NCBI GenBank assembly: GCA_900767685.1
Contig: CAAGAB010000181.1
Location: 1-11,506, forward strand
Length of the DNA stretch: 11,506 nucleotides
Origin: an uncultured Coprococcus sp.
Lineage (GTDB): Bacteria > Bacillota_A > Clostridia > Lachnospirales > Lachnospiraceae
Reading direction: 5' to 3'
Position numbers and translations under genes: made by a program. Of this stretch, positions 1 through 6,070 are shown in pieces; the first letter of the stretch is position 1; the number at the start of each line of letters is the position of its first letter. A model generated the notes under the pieces. That model had not been told where the DNA came from and did not search any database. It saw only the letters and a program-made list of their open reading frames with translations.

Positions 1-271
1 GTACAAGAACCTCTCTGTTAACGATCTTTGTAGAGGTAAGAACGAATATTGCGTTCTTGTTTGTAATTCCATTTGCTGAGAGCTGAGACTTGATTGCCTC
101 TGCTATTCTCTCCTTGTCTCTGATCACTCCATCCTCATAGGCGTCTTCCGGTGTCTCGAAGATGATAGCGTTGTGGATCGTTGACTGCTTTTTGTTTGAA
201 GGTGTAACTTCAACGATTGTAATACTTTCATTTGTAATGTCGATTGTTAAAACTTTGTTATTACTCGCCAT
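1..271 (-). CDS. pilM: Type IV pilus assembly protein PilM, N-terminal part (cut by window edge)
   Basis: The first 90 residues of a protein whose remainder lies outside the window. PilM is a cytoplasmic actin/FtsA-like ATPase fold protein that links the PilB/PilC motor to the membrane proteins PilN and PilO. The visible part begins with a strand-turn-strand motif (residues 7-22, TIDITNESITIVEV) in the place of the family's phosphate-binding loop. It continues with the family-typical stretch FETPEDAYEDGVIRD (residues 38-52) and a helix plus strand ending in IVNREVLV. The usual GIDIGS loop is altered here (TIDITN, no glycines), so nucleotide binding may be weak. The ATG at 269-271 is preceded by a strong GGGAGG site 8 bases upstream. 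It is the last visible gene of the pilus locus, and pilN/pilO would be expected to follow. The family call is from sequence resemblance and I am fairly sure of it. Confidence 0.75.
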   Translation of the reverse strand, partial: MASNNKVLTIDITNESITIVEVTPSNKKQSTIHNAIIFETPEDAYEDGVIRDKERIAEAIKSQLSANGITNKNAIFVLTSTKIVNREVLV

Positions 272-323
272 TTTAATAGCCTCCCTCGCTAATCAGTAGT
301 TTTGTATTTGCTTGAGTACCAGC

Positions 324-404
324 TTACCGCTGTTCACCCCATTCATAGAAATTGTCACAACAGATCCCGGACTGTCCGGCTATCTGCTGAATAAAGGTCA
401 ACAT
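324..404 (-). CDS. Candidate small ORF, 26 residues, unknown
   Basis: An ATG at 402-404 follows the purine-rich sequence AAAAGGGTGA and starts four bases after the stop codon of the small ORF at 409-570, an arrangement that would allow coupled translation. The product would be MLTFIQQIAGQSG followed by ICCDNFYEWGEQR: a short amphipathic start, two adjacent cysteines and a charged end. I recognise no family. A 13-base palindrome (367-379) lies inside it. It may be chance; the support is the ribosome-binding site, the spacing and the position just before pilM. Confidence 0.2.
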   Translation of the reverse strand: MLTFIQQIAGQSGICCDNFYEWGEQR

Positions 405-408
405 TCTG

Positions 409-570
409 TCACCCTTTTAATAGTTCATCTCCTCCGTATAATGACCCTTTTATATAGAAGAAACTCGCCGAGAAAAATAAGTACCAGCTACACAAGGTAA
501 GCCAGCTGCCGCCATAAGTTTCGTTGCCGCGAGCTCTGCACCGCCATCCGGCCGGCGTCACCGCAAGCAT
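409..570 (-). CDS. Candidate small membrane protein, 53 residues, unknown
   Basis: An ATG at 568-570 follows CAGGAG at a short spacing (four bases). The 53-residue product has a basic, cysteine-containing N-terminal third (GWRCRARGNE), then one hydrophobic span of about 18 residues (about 24-41, WLTLCSWYLFFSASFFYI) and a short polar tail ending LLKG. A single-span small membrane protein next to pilus genes could be a minor pilus component or regulator, but I do not recognise it. It lies in the GC-rich block, so an RNA element read by chance as an ORF is an equal possibility. The frame is open further upstream, but no earlier start has a ribosome-binding site. Confidence 0.25.
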   Translation of the reverse strand: MLAVTPAGWRCRARGNETYGGSWLTLCSWYLFFSASFFYIKGSLYGGDELLKG

Positions 571-588
571 ATCACTCCTGACCGCTAA

Positions 589-638
589 AAGCTTAATTAT
601 GCAACAGGCACCCATGGCACCTGTTGCGTAATAAGCTT
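589..638. other. Long imperfect hairpin downstream of the prepilin gene
   Basis: The arms GCAACAGG (601-608) and CCTGTTGC (620-627) are perfectly complementary. On the minus-strand RNA the pairing continues inward through two G-U pairs and two C-G pairs to a three-base loop. Outward it extends through AT-rich sequence, with one mismatch and one bulge, to two AAGCTT arms (589-594 and 633-638). The hairpin is about 145 bases past the prepilin stop. On the minus strand it is followed by GCTTTTAGC, a short T run partly inside the stem, so it is a poor textbook terminator. It could partly terminate or protect the abundant prepilin mRNA so that pilM and later genes are made at a lower level. Confidence 0.5.
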
Positions 639-782
639 TATCATGTATGTGGATTCTATTTTGATATCATCTTATCACTTTCATATTCTTACGAGGTGAA
701 TTAAATATATGTGATTAAATAATAATCTATACAATATACCCACATGTTGTTTGCTCGAGATAGTGTCTACTATCGCCAGCTA

Positions 783-1235
783 TTACTTAGACCATGCTGT
801 ACATGTTGATGGTGAAAGCTCGTATGTACCAGCTGTATCAGCAAAAACCTTAACCTCATTTGTAGCCTGATCTACTGAGAATCCAAATGTCTGTCCAGCG
901 TTAGGACCGCCCTTAGGAGCGTACTTTGTCTTGAGTGACGCGCTACCAACGATGCTGTAAACTTCCTTTAAGAAAGCATCTGTAGCTGAGCTTGTGATTG
1001 AAGCTGCTGACTGAACTGCGTTGTTGTTAGCTGCGTTAGCATCTGCTGCATCTGGATCTGAAAGTGCTGTCTGAAGAGCTGTTCTAAGTGAATCAGCATT
1101 CTGTACATCTGTTGATCTTCTTGACTTGTTGATGTACTTGATAAGTGCTGGAGCAAGAGCTCCTGCAAGGATTGCCATGATAGCAATAACGATAATTAAC
1201 TCTACGAGTGAGAAACCTTTGTTGTTTTTCTTCAT
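783..1235 (-). CDS. pilA: Major type IV prepilin (class III signal peptide)
   Basis: The 150-residue protein begins with a seven-residue basic leader ending in glycine (MKKNNKG). Then comes FSLVELI, the hallmark site where prepilin peptidase cuts before Phe8 and N-methylates it; Glu12 is the conserved mature Glu5. The hydrophobic helix runs to about residue 31 and contains the prolines and alanines usual for the pilin N-terminal helix. The globular part has an Ala/Asn-rich stretch (about 59-80) and a C-terminal half with likely beta strands (about 115-140). Only one cysteine is present (145), so the disulfide loop of classical Gram-negative pilins cannot form. The ATG follows AAGGAGAG at 7 bases. 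It sits between pilC and pilM with a long structured leader and a long 3' region, which fits a separately controlled, highly expressed subunit. A minor pseudopilin is a less likely alternative. Confidence 0.9.
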   Translation of the reverse strand: MKKNNKGFSLVELIIVIAIMAILAGALAPALIKYINKSRRSTDVQNADSLRTALQTALSDPDAADANAANNNAVQSAASITSSATDAFLKEVYSIVGSASLKTKYAPKGGPNAGQTFGFSVDQATNEVKVFADTAGTYELSPSTCTAWSK

Positions 1236-1260
1236 AATTTTACTCTCCTTTTGTTATATG

Positions 1261-1381
1261 TTGTTTTGTTGTTTGTTGTTTGTGCTTTTGCACTATATTA
1301 AACCGGTATCCTCGTACTACCGGACTTAATCACTCATTGTCTTTCCCGGCTCCGGGTCAGGAGTCCAGAGAAAGAATCTCT
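1261..1381 (-). promoter_or_regulatory. Structured leader of the prepilin mRNA with A/C-rich spacer
   Basis: The space between pilC and the prepilin gene holds several nested complementarities, read on the minus strand. AGAGA/TCTCT (1367-1381) forms a small hairpin. GGACT/AGTCC (1362-1366 with 1322-1326) closes a 45-base element. Inside it, CTCC/GGAG (1360-1363 with 1350-1353) and CCCG/CGGG (1353-1356 with 1345-1348) share bases and cannot form together. CCGGTA/TACCGG (1318-1323 with 1303-1308) competes with the long-range closing stem for two bases. A GTGC-AAAA-GCAC hairpin (1282-1293) and an unstructured run made of CAA and CAAA units (1261-1283) then lead to the ribosome-binding site. The alternatives suggest a regulatory leader, but I match it to no known riboswitch class. 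It may also contain the promoter; a TATAAT lies near 1420 without a good -35. Confidence 0.4.
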
Positions 1382-1438
1382 CTATAGTAACATATATATC
1401 ATATGATACTCTCTATTATATCTCTTGCATCTCTGATT

Positions 1439-2647
1439 CTAGTACTGATCCATCGCATCGTACATACTCATGATAGGACCATACACAGCTGCAACTATCA
1501 TTCCAACGATACATGCAAGGATAACCATGATGATTGGCTCCATAGCTGATGTGAGCGCGTTTGTTGCCGCCTCTACCTCTTCGTCGTAATAGTCTGCAAC
1601 CTTGCTGAGCATCTCCTCTATATCTCCTGTCTCCTCACCGATCTTAGTCATAGCTGAGAGCATAGGTGGGAGCATCTCCATATCCTTAAGTGGCTTTGAG
1701 AGTGGCACACCCTTGGATACCTGAACCTTGGCATCCATCAGGCCGTCTCTTATGATCTTGTTATCCATCATCTTGGCAACCTGCTCAACTGCATCTATCA
1801 TCGAGATACCTGATGCCATAAGTGTACTCATGGTTCTTGCGAATCTTGAACATGCAGTCTTAACATTCAGAGGTCCAAATATTGGAGCTTTAAGTCCCAG
1901 ATTTGCAAAAAGCTGTTCGCCGAAAGGAGTCTTCTTGAAGAACTTAACTCCGAACACGATGGCTGCAACGATGATGATGAGCAGCCACCACTTATACTTC
2001 ACAAAGTCCGCAGCAGCCATCATGGCTCTGGTGGCAAGTGGAAGCTGTGTTCCCATGTCCTCGAACATGCTGGCGAAGTTAGGAATAACGGCCACCAACA
2101 CTACTATAATAACTATAACCATAACACAGAGAACTACGATAGGATATGTCATGGCACCCTTGATCTTGGACGTAAGAGCATTATCCTTCTCGAAATGTTC
2201 TACCAGTCTGTCCAAACATATCTCCAGGTTACCTGACATCTCACCTGCGGCAACCATGTTAATCATGATAGGTGGGAATACATCAGGGTTAACTCTGAAC
2301 GCATCAGCAAGTGTTCCACCTTTTTCTACATATGTACGAGCATCTGCTATAGCTTTTCTGAGTGTCTTGTTCTCTATCTGATCTCCCATCAGTTCAAGCG
2401 CTGATATAATCGTAACACCAGCCTTGATAACCGCTGAAAACTGCTTACAGAATACACCCAAATCTCTGGACTTAACTTTTTTCTTAAATCCAATGTTCCC
2501 CAATGGACTGCTCTGCTCCGTAAGACTCATGATGGAATAGCCTTCCGACTTGAGCTTCTTTTCAGCACCGTCTCTGTTTGGGGCTTCGATGGTACCTTTT
2601 TTGTTCTTACCATCTCTGTCAACAACCTTGTAATTAAATACTGCCAT
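1439..2647 (-). CDS. pilC: Type IV pilus inner-membrane platform protein PilC
   Basis: This 402-residue protein has the full length expected for the PilC/GspF family, the polytopic membrane platform on which the PilB and PilT ATPases act. Residues 1-60 form the usual N-terminal segment (FNYKVVDRDGKNKKGTIEA). Two T2SF domains follow at about 66-189 and 268-390, each with its conserved glycine/glutamate helix turn (AAGEMSGNLE at 133-142 and KIGEETGDIEEML at 335-347). Membrane helices lie at about 168-190, 219-237 and 370-392. The ATG at 2645-2647 follows GGAGGAG closely. The gene lies 238 bases after pilT, with a possible promoter of its own in that gap, and 203 bases before the prepilin gene. 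Type II secretion GspF is the alternative, but pilT nearby points to a pilus. Confidence 0.93.
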   Translation of the reverse strand: MAVFNYKVVDRDGKNKKGTIEAPNRDGAEKKLKSEGYSIMSLTEQSSPLGNIGFKKKVKSRDLGVFCKQFSAVIKAGVTIISALELMGDQIENKTLRKAIADARTYVEKGGTLADAFRVNPDVFPPIMINMVAAGEMSGNLEICLDRLVEHFEKDNALTSKIKGAMTYPIVVLCVMVIVIIVVLVAVIPNFASMFEDMGTQLPLATRAMMAAADFVKYKWWLLIIIVAAIVFGVKFFKKTPFGEQLFANLGLKAPIFGPLNVKTACSRFARTMSTLMASGISMIDAVEQVAKMMDNKIIRDGLMDAKVQVSKGVPLSKPLKDMEMLPPMLSAMTKIGEETGDIEEMLSKVADYYDEEVEAATNALTSAMEPIIMVILACIVGMIVAAVYGPIMSMYDAMDQY

Positions 2648-2751
2648 TGTCTCTCCTCCGACCCAATCTTAATATTCTTCTTATTTTTCTTATGTTCTGA
2701 CGTATATACACTTTAAAAGCGCAATTTCACAACATAAACTATATGTAAAAT

Positions 2752-2780
2752 ATCTTACTATACTAAGTAAATTTAATCAA
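2752..2780 (-). promoter_or_regulatory. Possible promoter for pilC
   Basis: On the minus strand TTGATT (2775-2780) and TAAGAT (2752-2757) are 17 bases apart, each matching four of six consensus positions for the housekeeping sigma factor. The gap 2648-2885 is very AT-rich, so a match of this quality can arise by chance. No other element was recognised in this gap. Confidence 0.3.
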
Positions 2781-2885
2781 CATTTAATTATTTGCACGTT
2801 TTATTTTATAGTAAATGCACAAATCGCTTTGTTGATTATTTCACATTATTCCATATGCCAATTCATTTTACCATATATTTATATC

Positions 2886-3947
2886 TTACTGACCGTTAAT
2901 CTTCTTTCTAAGATACTGCTGATCCTGAGCATATGTCATGGCAGTCTCTCTGGTGATCGTTCCCGATGCGAACAGCTCATACAGCGAATCATCCATGGTT
3001 ACCATTCCAAGCGCTCTGCTGGTCTGAATAGTTGACTGGATCTGGTGTGTCTTTGCCTCACGTATCAGACTTCGTATAGCAGGTGATGCAAGCATGACCT
3101 CAAATGCTGCTACTCGTCCATTGCCACTTGCTATAGGAAGCAGCGACTGTGATATAACACCCTCAAGAACCATGGCAAGCTGAACTCTTACCTGCTGCTG
3201 CTGGTTTGTAGGGAAGATATCTATGATACGGTCGATGGTACTTGCCGCACCTATTGTATGCAGTGTTGAGAATACCAAGTGTCCAGTCTCGGCAGCCGTT
3301 ATAGCTGTTGAGATAGTCTCAAGATCTCGCATCTCTCCTACGAGGATTATATCAGGGTCCTCACGAAGTGCTGCACGAAGTGCATTCGCATAACTGAGGG
3401 TATCCATACCAACCTCTCGCTGGTTAACTATCGCTTTGTTGTGATGATGTATGTACTCTATAGGATCCTCCAGTGTGATGATGTGATCCGTGAGATTTTC
3501 ATTCGCCTTATTTATAATAGAAGCAAGTGTTGTTGATTTTCCTGAACCTGTAGGTCCTGTTACAAGGACAAGCCCTCTCTTTCTCTTGTATAACTCAACA
3601 ACCTCCCTTGGTATACCAAGCTGGTCAGGTCTCGGTATCTGTGTCTCAACTCGTCTGTAAGCCGCAGCCATATTGCCCTTGTCCATGAATACATTCACAC
3701 GGAAACGGCCTGTCTCAGGCGAATCGAACGAGAAATCGACCTCTCCTCTGTCCTGAAGTATGGCTTTATGCCTATCCTTCATCGTAGATCCTATCGCCTC
3801 GGCGGCGTCAGCCGGTGTGAGCGGCGGAACCTCAACCTCAGTGAGTTTACCGTTGATCCTAAGCTTAGGTGGTATTCCTACAGCTATGTGAACATCTGAC
3901 GCTCTCTCCTCAACGGAGAAAGCAAGCAGTTCTTTCATATCCAGCAT
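2886..3947 (-). CDS. pilT: Type IV pilus retraction ATPase PilT
   Basis: This 353-residue cytoplasmic hexameric ATPase drives pilus depolymerisation and twitching motility. It shows the N-terminal PAS-like half (ASDVHIAVGIPPKLRINGKL, 17-36) and Walker A GPTGSGKST (131-139). The aspartate box region follows (ITLEDPIEYIHHH, 157-169), then Walker B with its glutamate (DIILVGEMRD, 199-208) and the histidine box (TGHLVFSTLHT, 221-231). The PilT-specific C-terminal motif AIRSLIREAKTHQI (290-303) separates retraction ATPases from PilB. Length equals the family norm. The ATG at 3945-3947 has GGAAGGGA just upstream; a second ATG three codons in is less well placed. It lies 122 bases after pilB with a plausible promoter between. 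PilU-type paralogues are an alternative, but only one such gene is visible. Confidence 0.95.
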   Translation of the reverse strand: MLDMKELLAFSVEERASDVHIAVGIPPKLRINGKLTEVEVPPLTPADAAEAIGSTMKDRHKAILQDRGEVDFSFDSPETGRFRVNVFMDKGNMAAAYRRVETQIPRPDQLGIPREVVELYKRKRGLVLVTGPTGSGKSTTLASIINKANENLTDHIITLEDPIEYIHHHNKAIVNQREVGMDTLSYANALRAALREDPDIILVGEMRDLETISTAITAAETGHLVFSTLHTIGAASTIDRIIDIFPTNQQQQVRVQLAMVLEGVISQSLLPIASGNGRVAAFEVMLASPAIRSLIREAKTHQIQSTIQTSRALGMVTMDDSLYELFASGTITRETAMTYAQDQQYLRKKINGQ

Positions 3948-4007
3948 TTCTTGTCCCTTCCTTTCCCTTTTGCATTAATAATTTCATATATATAAATAAT
4001 CCCTGTT

Positions 4008-4036
4008 ATTATATATCGCCTTGTATGTCCTCACAA
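4008..4036 (-). promoter_or_regulatory. Probable promoter for pilT
   Basis: On the minus strand TTGTGA (4031-4036) and a perfect TATAAT (4008-4013) are separated by exactly 17 bases. It lies in the pilB-pilT gap and would give a leader of about 55 bases before the pilT start. This would let retraction and extension ATPases be made independently. Confidence 0.5.
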
Positions 4037-4069
4037 AACTTATACAGCTAAATTCTTGATATCCTATAT

Positions 4070-5806
4070 CTAACCCATATCCACGCCTTCGGCAACTGTA
4101 ACCGTGCTGTGGACGATCTTGTTCATCTCTGCTATGGATGTGATACCATCAAGCACATGCTTTGCAGCTCCCATCTTAAGTGTGAGCATTCCTTCCTTGA
4201 GTGCCTGTTTCTCTATGACATCCGCTGTGGCACCTGATGCTATGACAGCCTGAAGAGCTCTCGAAACCGGCATCATCTCATATACACCGATACGTCCAGC
4301 ATATCCTGTGTCGTTACACAGCGGGCATCCCTGTGGCTCATAGATGATGACATCCTCCTCATCAGCCGGAACACCGAGCTGTATTCTCTCTTCATCCTCC
4401 ACAAGTCTAGGCTGCTTACATGTTGTACACAGTCTTCGCACAAGTCGCTGTGCGATAACTCCAACTACGGCATCACCGGCGATATAGGATTCGATACCCA
4501 TATCGATAAGACGTGTGATGGTTGATGCAGCTGAGTTTGTATGCAGTGTCGATACAACCAAATGTCCGGTGATAGCGGCCTGCACGGCAATTCCTGCTGT
4601 CTCACCGTCTCGGATCTCTCCTATCATGATGATATCCGGATCCTGTCGAAGAATAGATCTAAGAGCTGCGGCGAATGTCATATCCGCCTTATTGTTTACC
4701 TGTACCTGATTGATACCATTGATATTGGCCTCGACAGGGTCTTCAACTGTGATGATATTAACATCCTCTGTGTTAAGCTCACTGAGTGATGTGTACAGTG
4801 TGGTTGACTTTCCGGATCCTGTAGGTCCCGTTACAAGGATTATGCCATGTGGGTTGCTCAGGATATTGTCGAATACCTTCTCCTGCTCTGCATCGAAACC
4901 AAGGGCACTCTTAGGCTTTGTAAGACCGTCCTTGGATGTAAGTCTCATAACCGTCTTCTCTCCGAACACTGTAGGAAGGATAGAAACACGGACATCAAAC
5001 TCTCTTCTGTCTACCATGATAGTGATACGACCATCCTGTGGCTTTCTCTTCTCGGCTATATCCATACCGCCTATGATCTTGATACGGGCTGTGATACCTG
5101 CCAGTATGCTGAGGTCATATGACATAACCTGCTTCAGCGCACCGTCTATTCTGTATCTGACTCTGACACTGTTCTCAAGTGCCTCTATATGTATATCAGA
5201 TGCTCTCTGTCTTACTCCGCCCTCTATAATCTGCTTTACCAGGAGTACTATAGGTGAGTTATCGATCTCATCGTTACTTCCATCTTCATCGTCCCCACCG
5301 AGCGAGCTCTGCTGCTCCTGTCTGTATGCCTCCGCAGCCTCCATCGCCTGCGCACTTCCGTAGTACTTATCTATGGCGTTCTTTATACCTTCCTCGGATG
5401 CCAGCATAGGCTCAACCTGAAGACTTGTCACGAGTCCGATATCATCCATAGCCATAATATCCATAGGATCAGCCATGGCAACCTTCAGAATGTTAGGATT
5501 ATCCGGATCTATCTCTATAGGAATGGCCTGGTACTTGGTTACCATGCTCTCCGGAACCATATGTATGACCTTTTCCTCTATCTTTGCGCCCTTGAGTTCA
5601 ATATAATCAATTCCAAGCTGGGTTGTAAGCACTGTAATAAGCATATCGTTACTGATGAATCCCAGATCAACGAGTGCATTACCAAGCTTTCTGCCTGTCT
5701 CTTTCTGCTTTGCAAGTCCTTCCTGTAACTGTTCCTCCGTGATAGCCCCCGCTGCAACAAGGACATCTCCTATTCTAATCTTCTTACGCCCCACATTAAG
5801 TCGCAT
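4070..5806 (-). CDS. pilB: Type IV pilus extension ATPase PilB with MshEN-like N-terminal domain
   Basis: This 578-residue protein is the PilB/GspE assembly ATPase that powers pilin polymerisation. The N-terminus has two copies of an MshEN-type motif: RIGDVLVAAG with L and Q at fixed distance (11-34), and KLGNALVDLG likewise (40-63). In related proteins this pair binds cyclic di-GMP. An acidic linker (about 164-183) leads to the N2 domain (RASDIHIEAL, 201-210), Walker A GPTGSGKST (327-335), Walker B DIIMIGEIRD (391-400), the histidine box (TGHLVVSTLHT) and the zinc-binding tetracysteine C460/C463/C494/C497. The frame is open to a GTG at 5866. I chose the ATG at 5804-5806 because AGGAGG (5818-5823) lies 11 bases before it and family proteins begin just ahead of the first motif. 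It is the first gene of the pilus locus, divergent from the sigma factor gene. GspE of type II secretion is unlikely beside pilT. Confidence 0.94.
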   Translation of the reverse strand: MRLNVGRKKIRIGDVLVAAGAITEEQLQEGLAKQKETGRKLGNALVDLGFISNDMLITVLTTQLGIDYIELKGAKIEEKVIHMVPESMVTKYQAIPIEIDPDNPNILKVAMADPMDIMAMDDIGLVTSLQVEPMLASEEGIKNAIDKYYGSAQAMEAAEAYRQEQQSSLGGDDEDGSNDEIDNSPIVLLVKQIIEGGVRQRASDIHIEALENSVRVRYRIDGALKQVMSYDLSILAGITARIKIIGGMDIAEKRKPQDGRITIMVDRREFDVRVSILPTVFGEKTVMRLTSKDGLTKPKSALGFDAEQEKVFDNILSNPHGIILVTGPTGSGKSTTLYTSLSELNTEDVNIITVEDPVEANINGINQVQVNNKADMTFAAALRSILRQDPDIIMIGEIRDGETAGIAVQAAITGHLVVSTLHTNSAASTITRLIDMGIESYIAGDAVVGVIAQRLVRRLCTTCKQPRLVEDEERIQLGVPADEEDVIIYEPQGCPLCNDTGYAGRIGVYEMMPVSRALQAVIASGATADVIEKQALKEGMLTLKMGAAKHVLDGITSIAEMNKIVHSTVTVAEGVDMG

Positions 5807-5889
5807 TCTCCACAAATCCTCCTCTTTATTTTTCAATACGCAATCATCTTTTTCTCGTATACGCACAATTATACAAATACCTAACCTGC

Positions 5890-5918
5890 ATTATATCACA
5901 GTATTTTCACATTTTAAA
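5890..5918 (-). promoter_or_regulatory. Probable extended -10 promoter for pilB
   Basis: On the minus strand a perfect TATAAT (5890-5895) is preceded by TGA (5896-5898), giving an extended -10. At 17 bases spacing the -35 position reads only TTTAAA (5913-5918). Transcription would start roughly 75 bases before the pilB ATG. A second weaker extended -10 (TGGTAAAAT) lies further upstream, near 5934-5942. The divergent region 5867-6031 is otherwise very AT-rich. Confidence 0.5.
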
Positions 5919-5990
5919 CAATTTGTACATATTTTACCATTTTTTTTACTGTTTTTCATAAACATCCAAATTATTTTTTTTAGGATAAGC

Positions 5991-6018
5991 ACTATTTTTG
6001 CACAATCGACATAATATA
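5991..6018 (+). promoter_or_regulatory. Possible SigE/SigK-type promoter for the sigma factor gene
   Basis: CATAATATA (6010-6018) matches the mother-cell -10 pattern CATANNNTA. An AC dinucleotide (5991-5992) lies 17 bases upstream, as in SigK-dependent promoters. In Bacillus sigK is read by SigE and then by SigK itself, so such a site here would fit autoregulation. The same sequence contains TATAAT (6015-6020), so a housekeeping promoter with a poor -35 cannot be excluded. Confidence 0.35.
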
Positions 6019-6070
6019 ATTACAAATAATCTTGATTGTTGTGATCAAACAAACCGGGAGCACAAATCGT

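Larger units (their letters stand above)
272..782. other. 511-base gap between prepilin and pilM genes
   Basis: No recognised gene lies here. Reading the minus strand from the prepilin stop, it holds a small hairpin (759-774, GATAGT/ACTATC), about 115 bases of AT-rich sequence with nothing I recognise, a long hairpin (589-638), a distinctly GC-rich block (about 490-585), two closely spaced small ORFs (409-570 and 324-404), and the ribosome-binding site of pilM. A 10-base direct repeat AGTACCAGCT occurs at 315-324 and 480-489. The change in base composition from AT-rich to GC-rich and back suggests a structured RNA, remnant coding sequence or an inserted segment. I cannot decide among these. 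Confidence 0.6.

Noticed and set aside
480..600. Possible cyclic di-GMP-I riboswitch before pilM (the minus strand has ATGGCGGCAGCTGGCTTACC, a little like the 3' part of that class)
   Set aside because: The conserved core elements, such as GGCAAACC and GACGCAAAGCC with the tetraloop receptor arrangement, are not present.
597..644. 15-codon ORF running through the long hairpin, as if a leader peptide of an attenuator
   Set aside because: No ribosome-binding site, no run of regulatory codons, and it follows from the hairpin sequence itself.
1728..2381. Plus-strand open frame of 217 codons opposite pilC
   Set aside because: It lies wholly antisense to a clear PilC gene, has no family resemblance and no good ribosome-binding site.
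4710..5363. Plus-strand open frame of 217 codons opposite pilB
   Set aside because: Antisense to an unmistakable PilB; the composition is that of a reverse-strand shadow.
5807..5866. Longer PilB start at GTG 5866
   Set aside because: There is no ribosome-binding site before it, the added residues are unlike the family, and AGGAGG precedes the ATG at 5806.
6032..6070. Upstream TTG start giving the sigma factor 13 extra residues, perhaps a pro-sequence
   Set aside because: The extension is short and not hydrophobic, the TTG overlaps the promoter region, and the ATG at 6071 has a GGGAG site.
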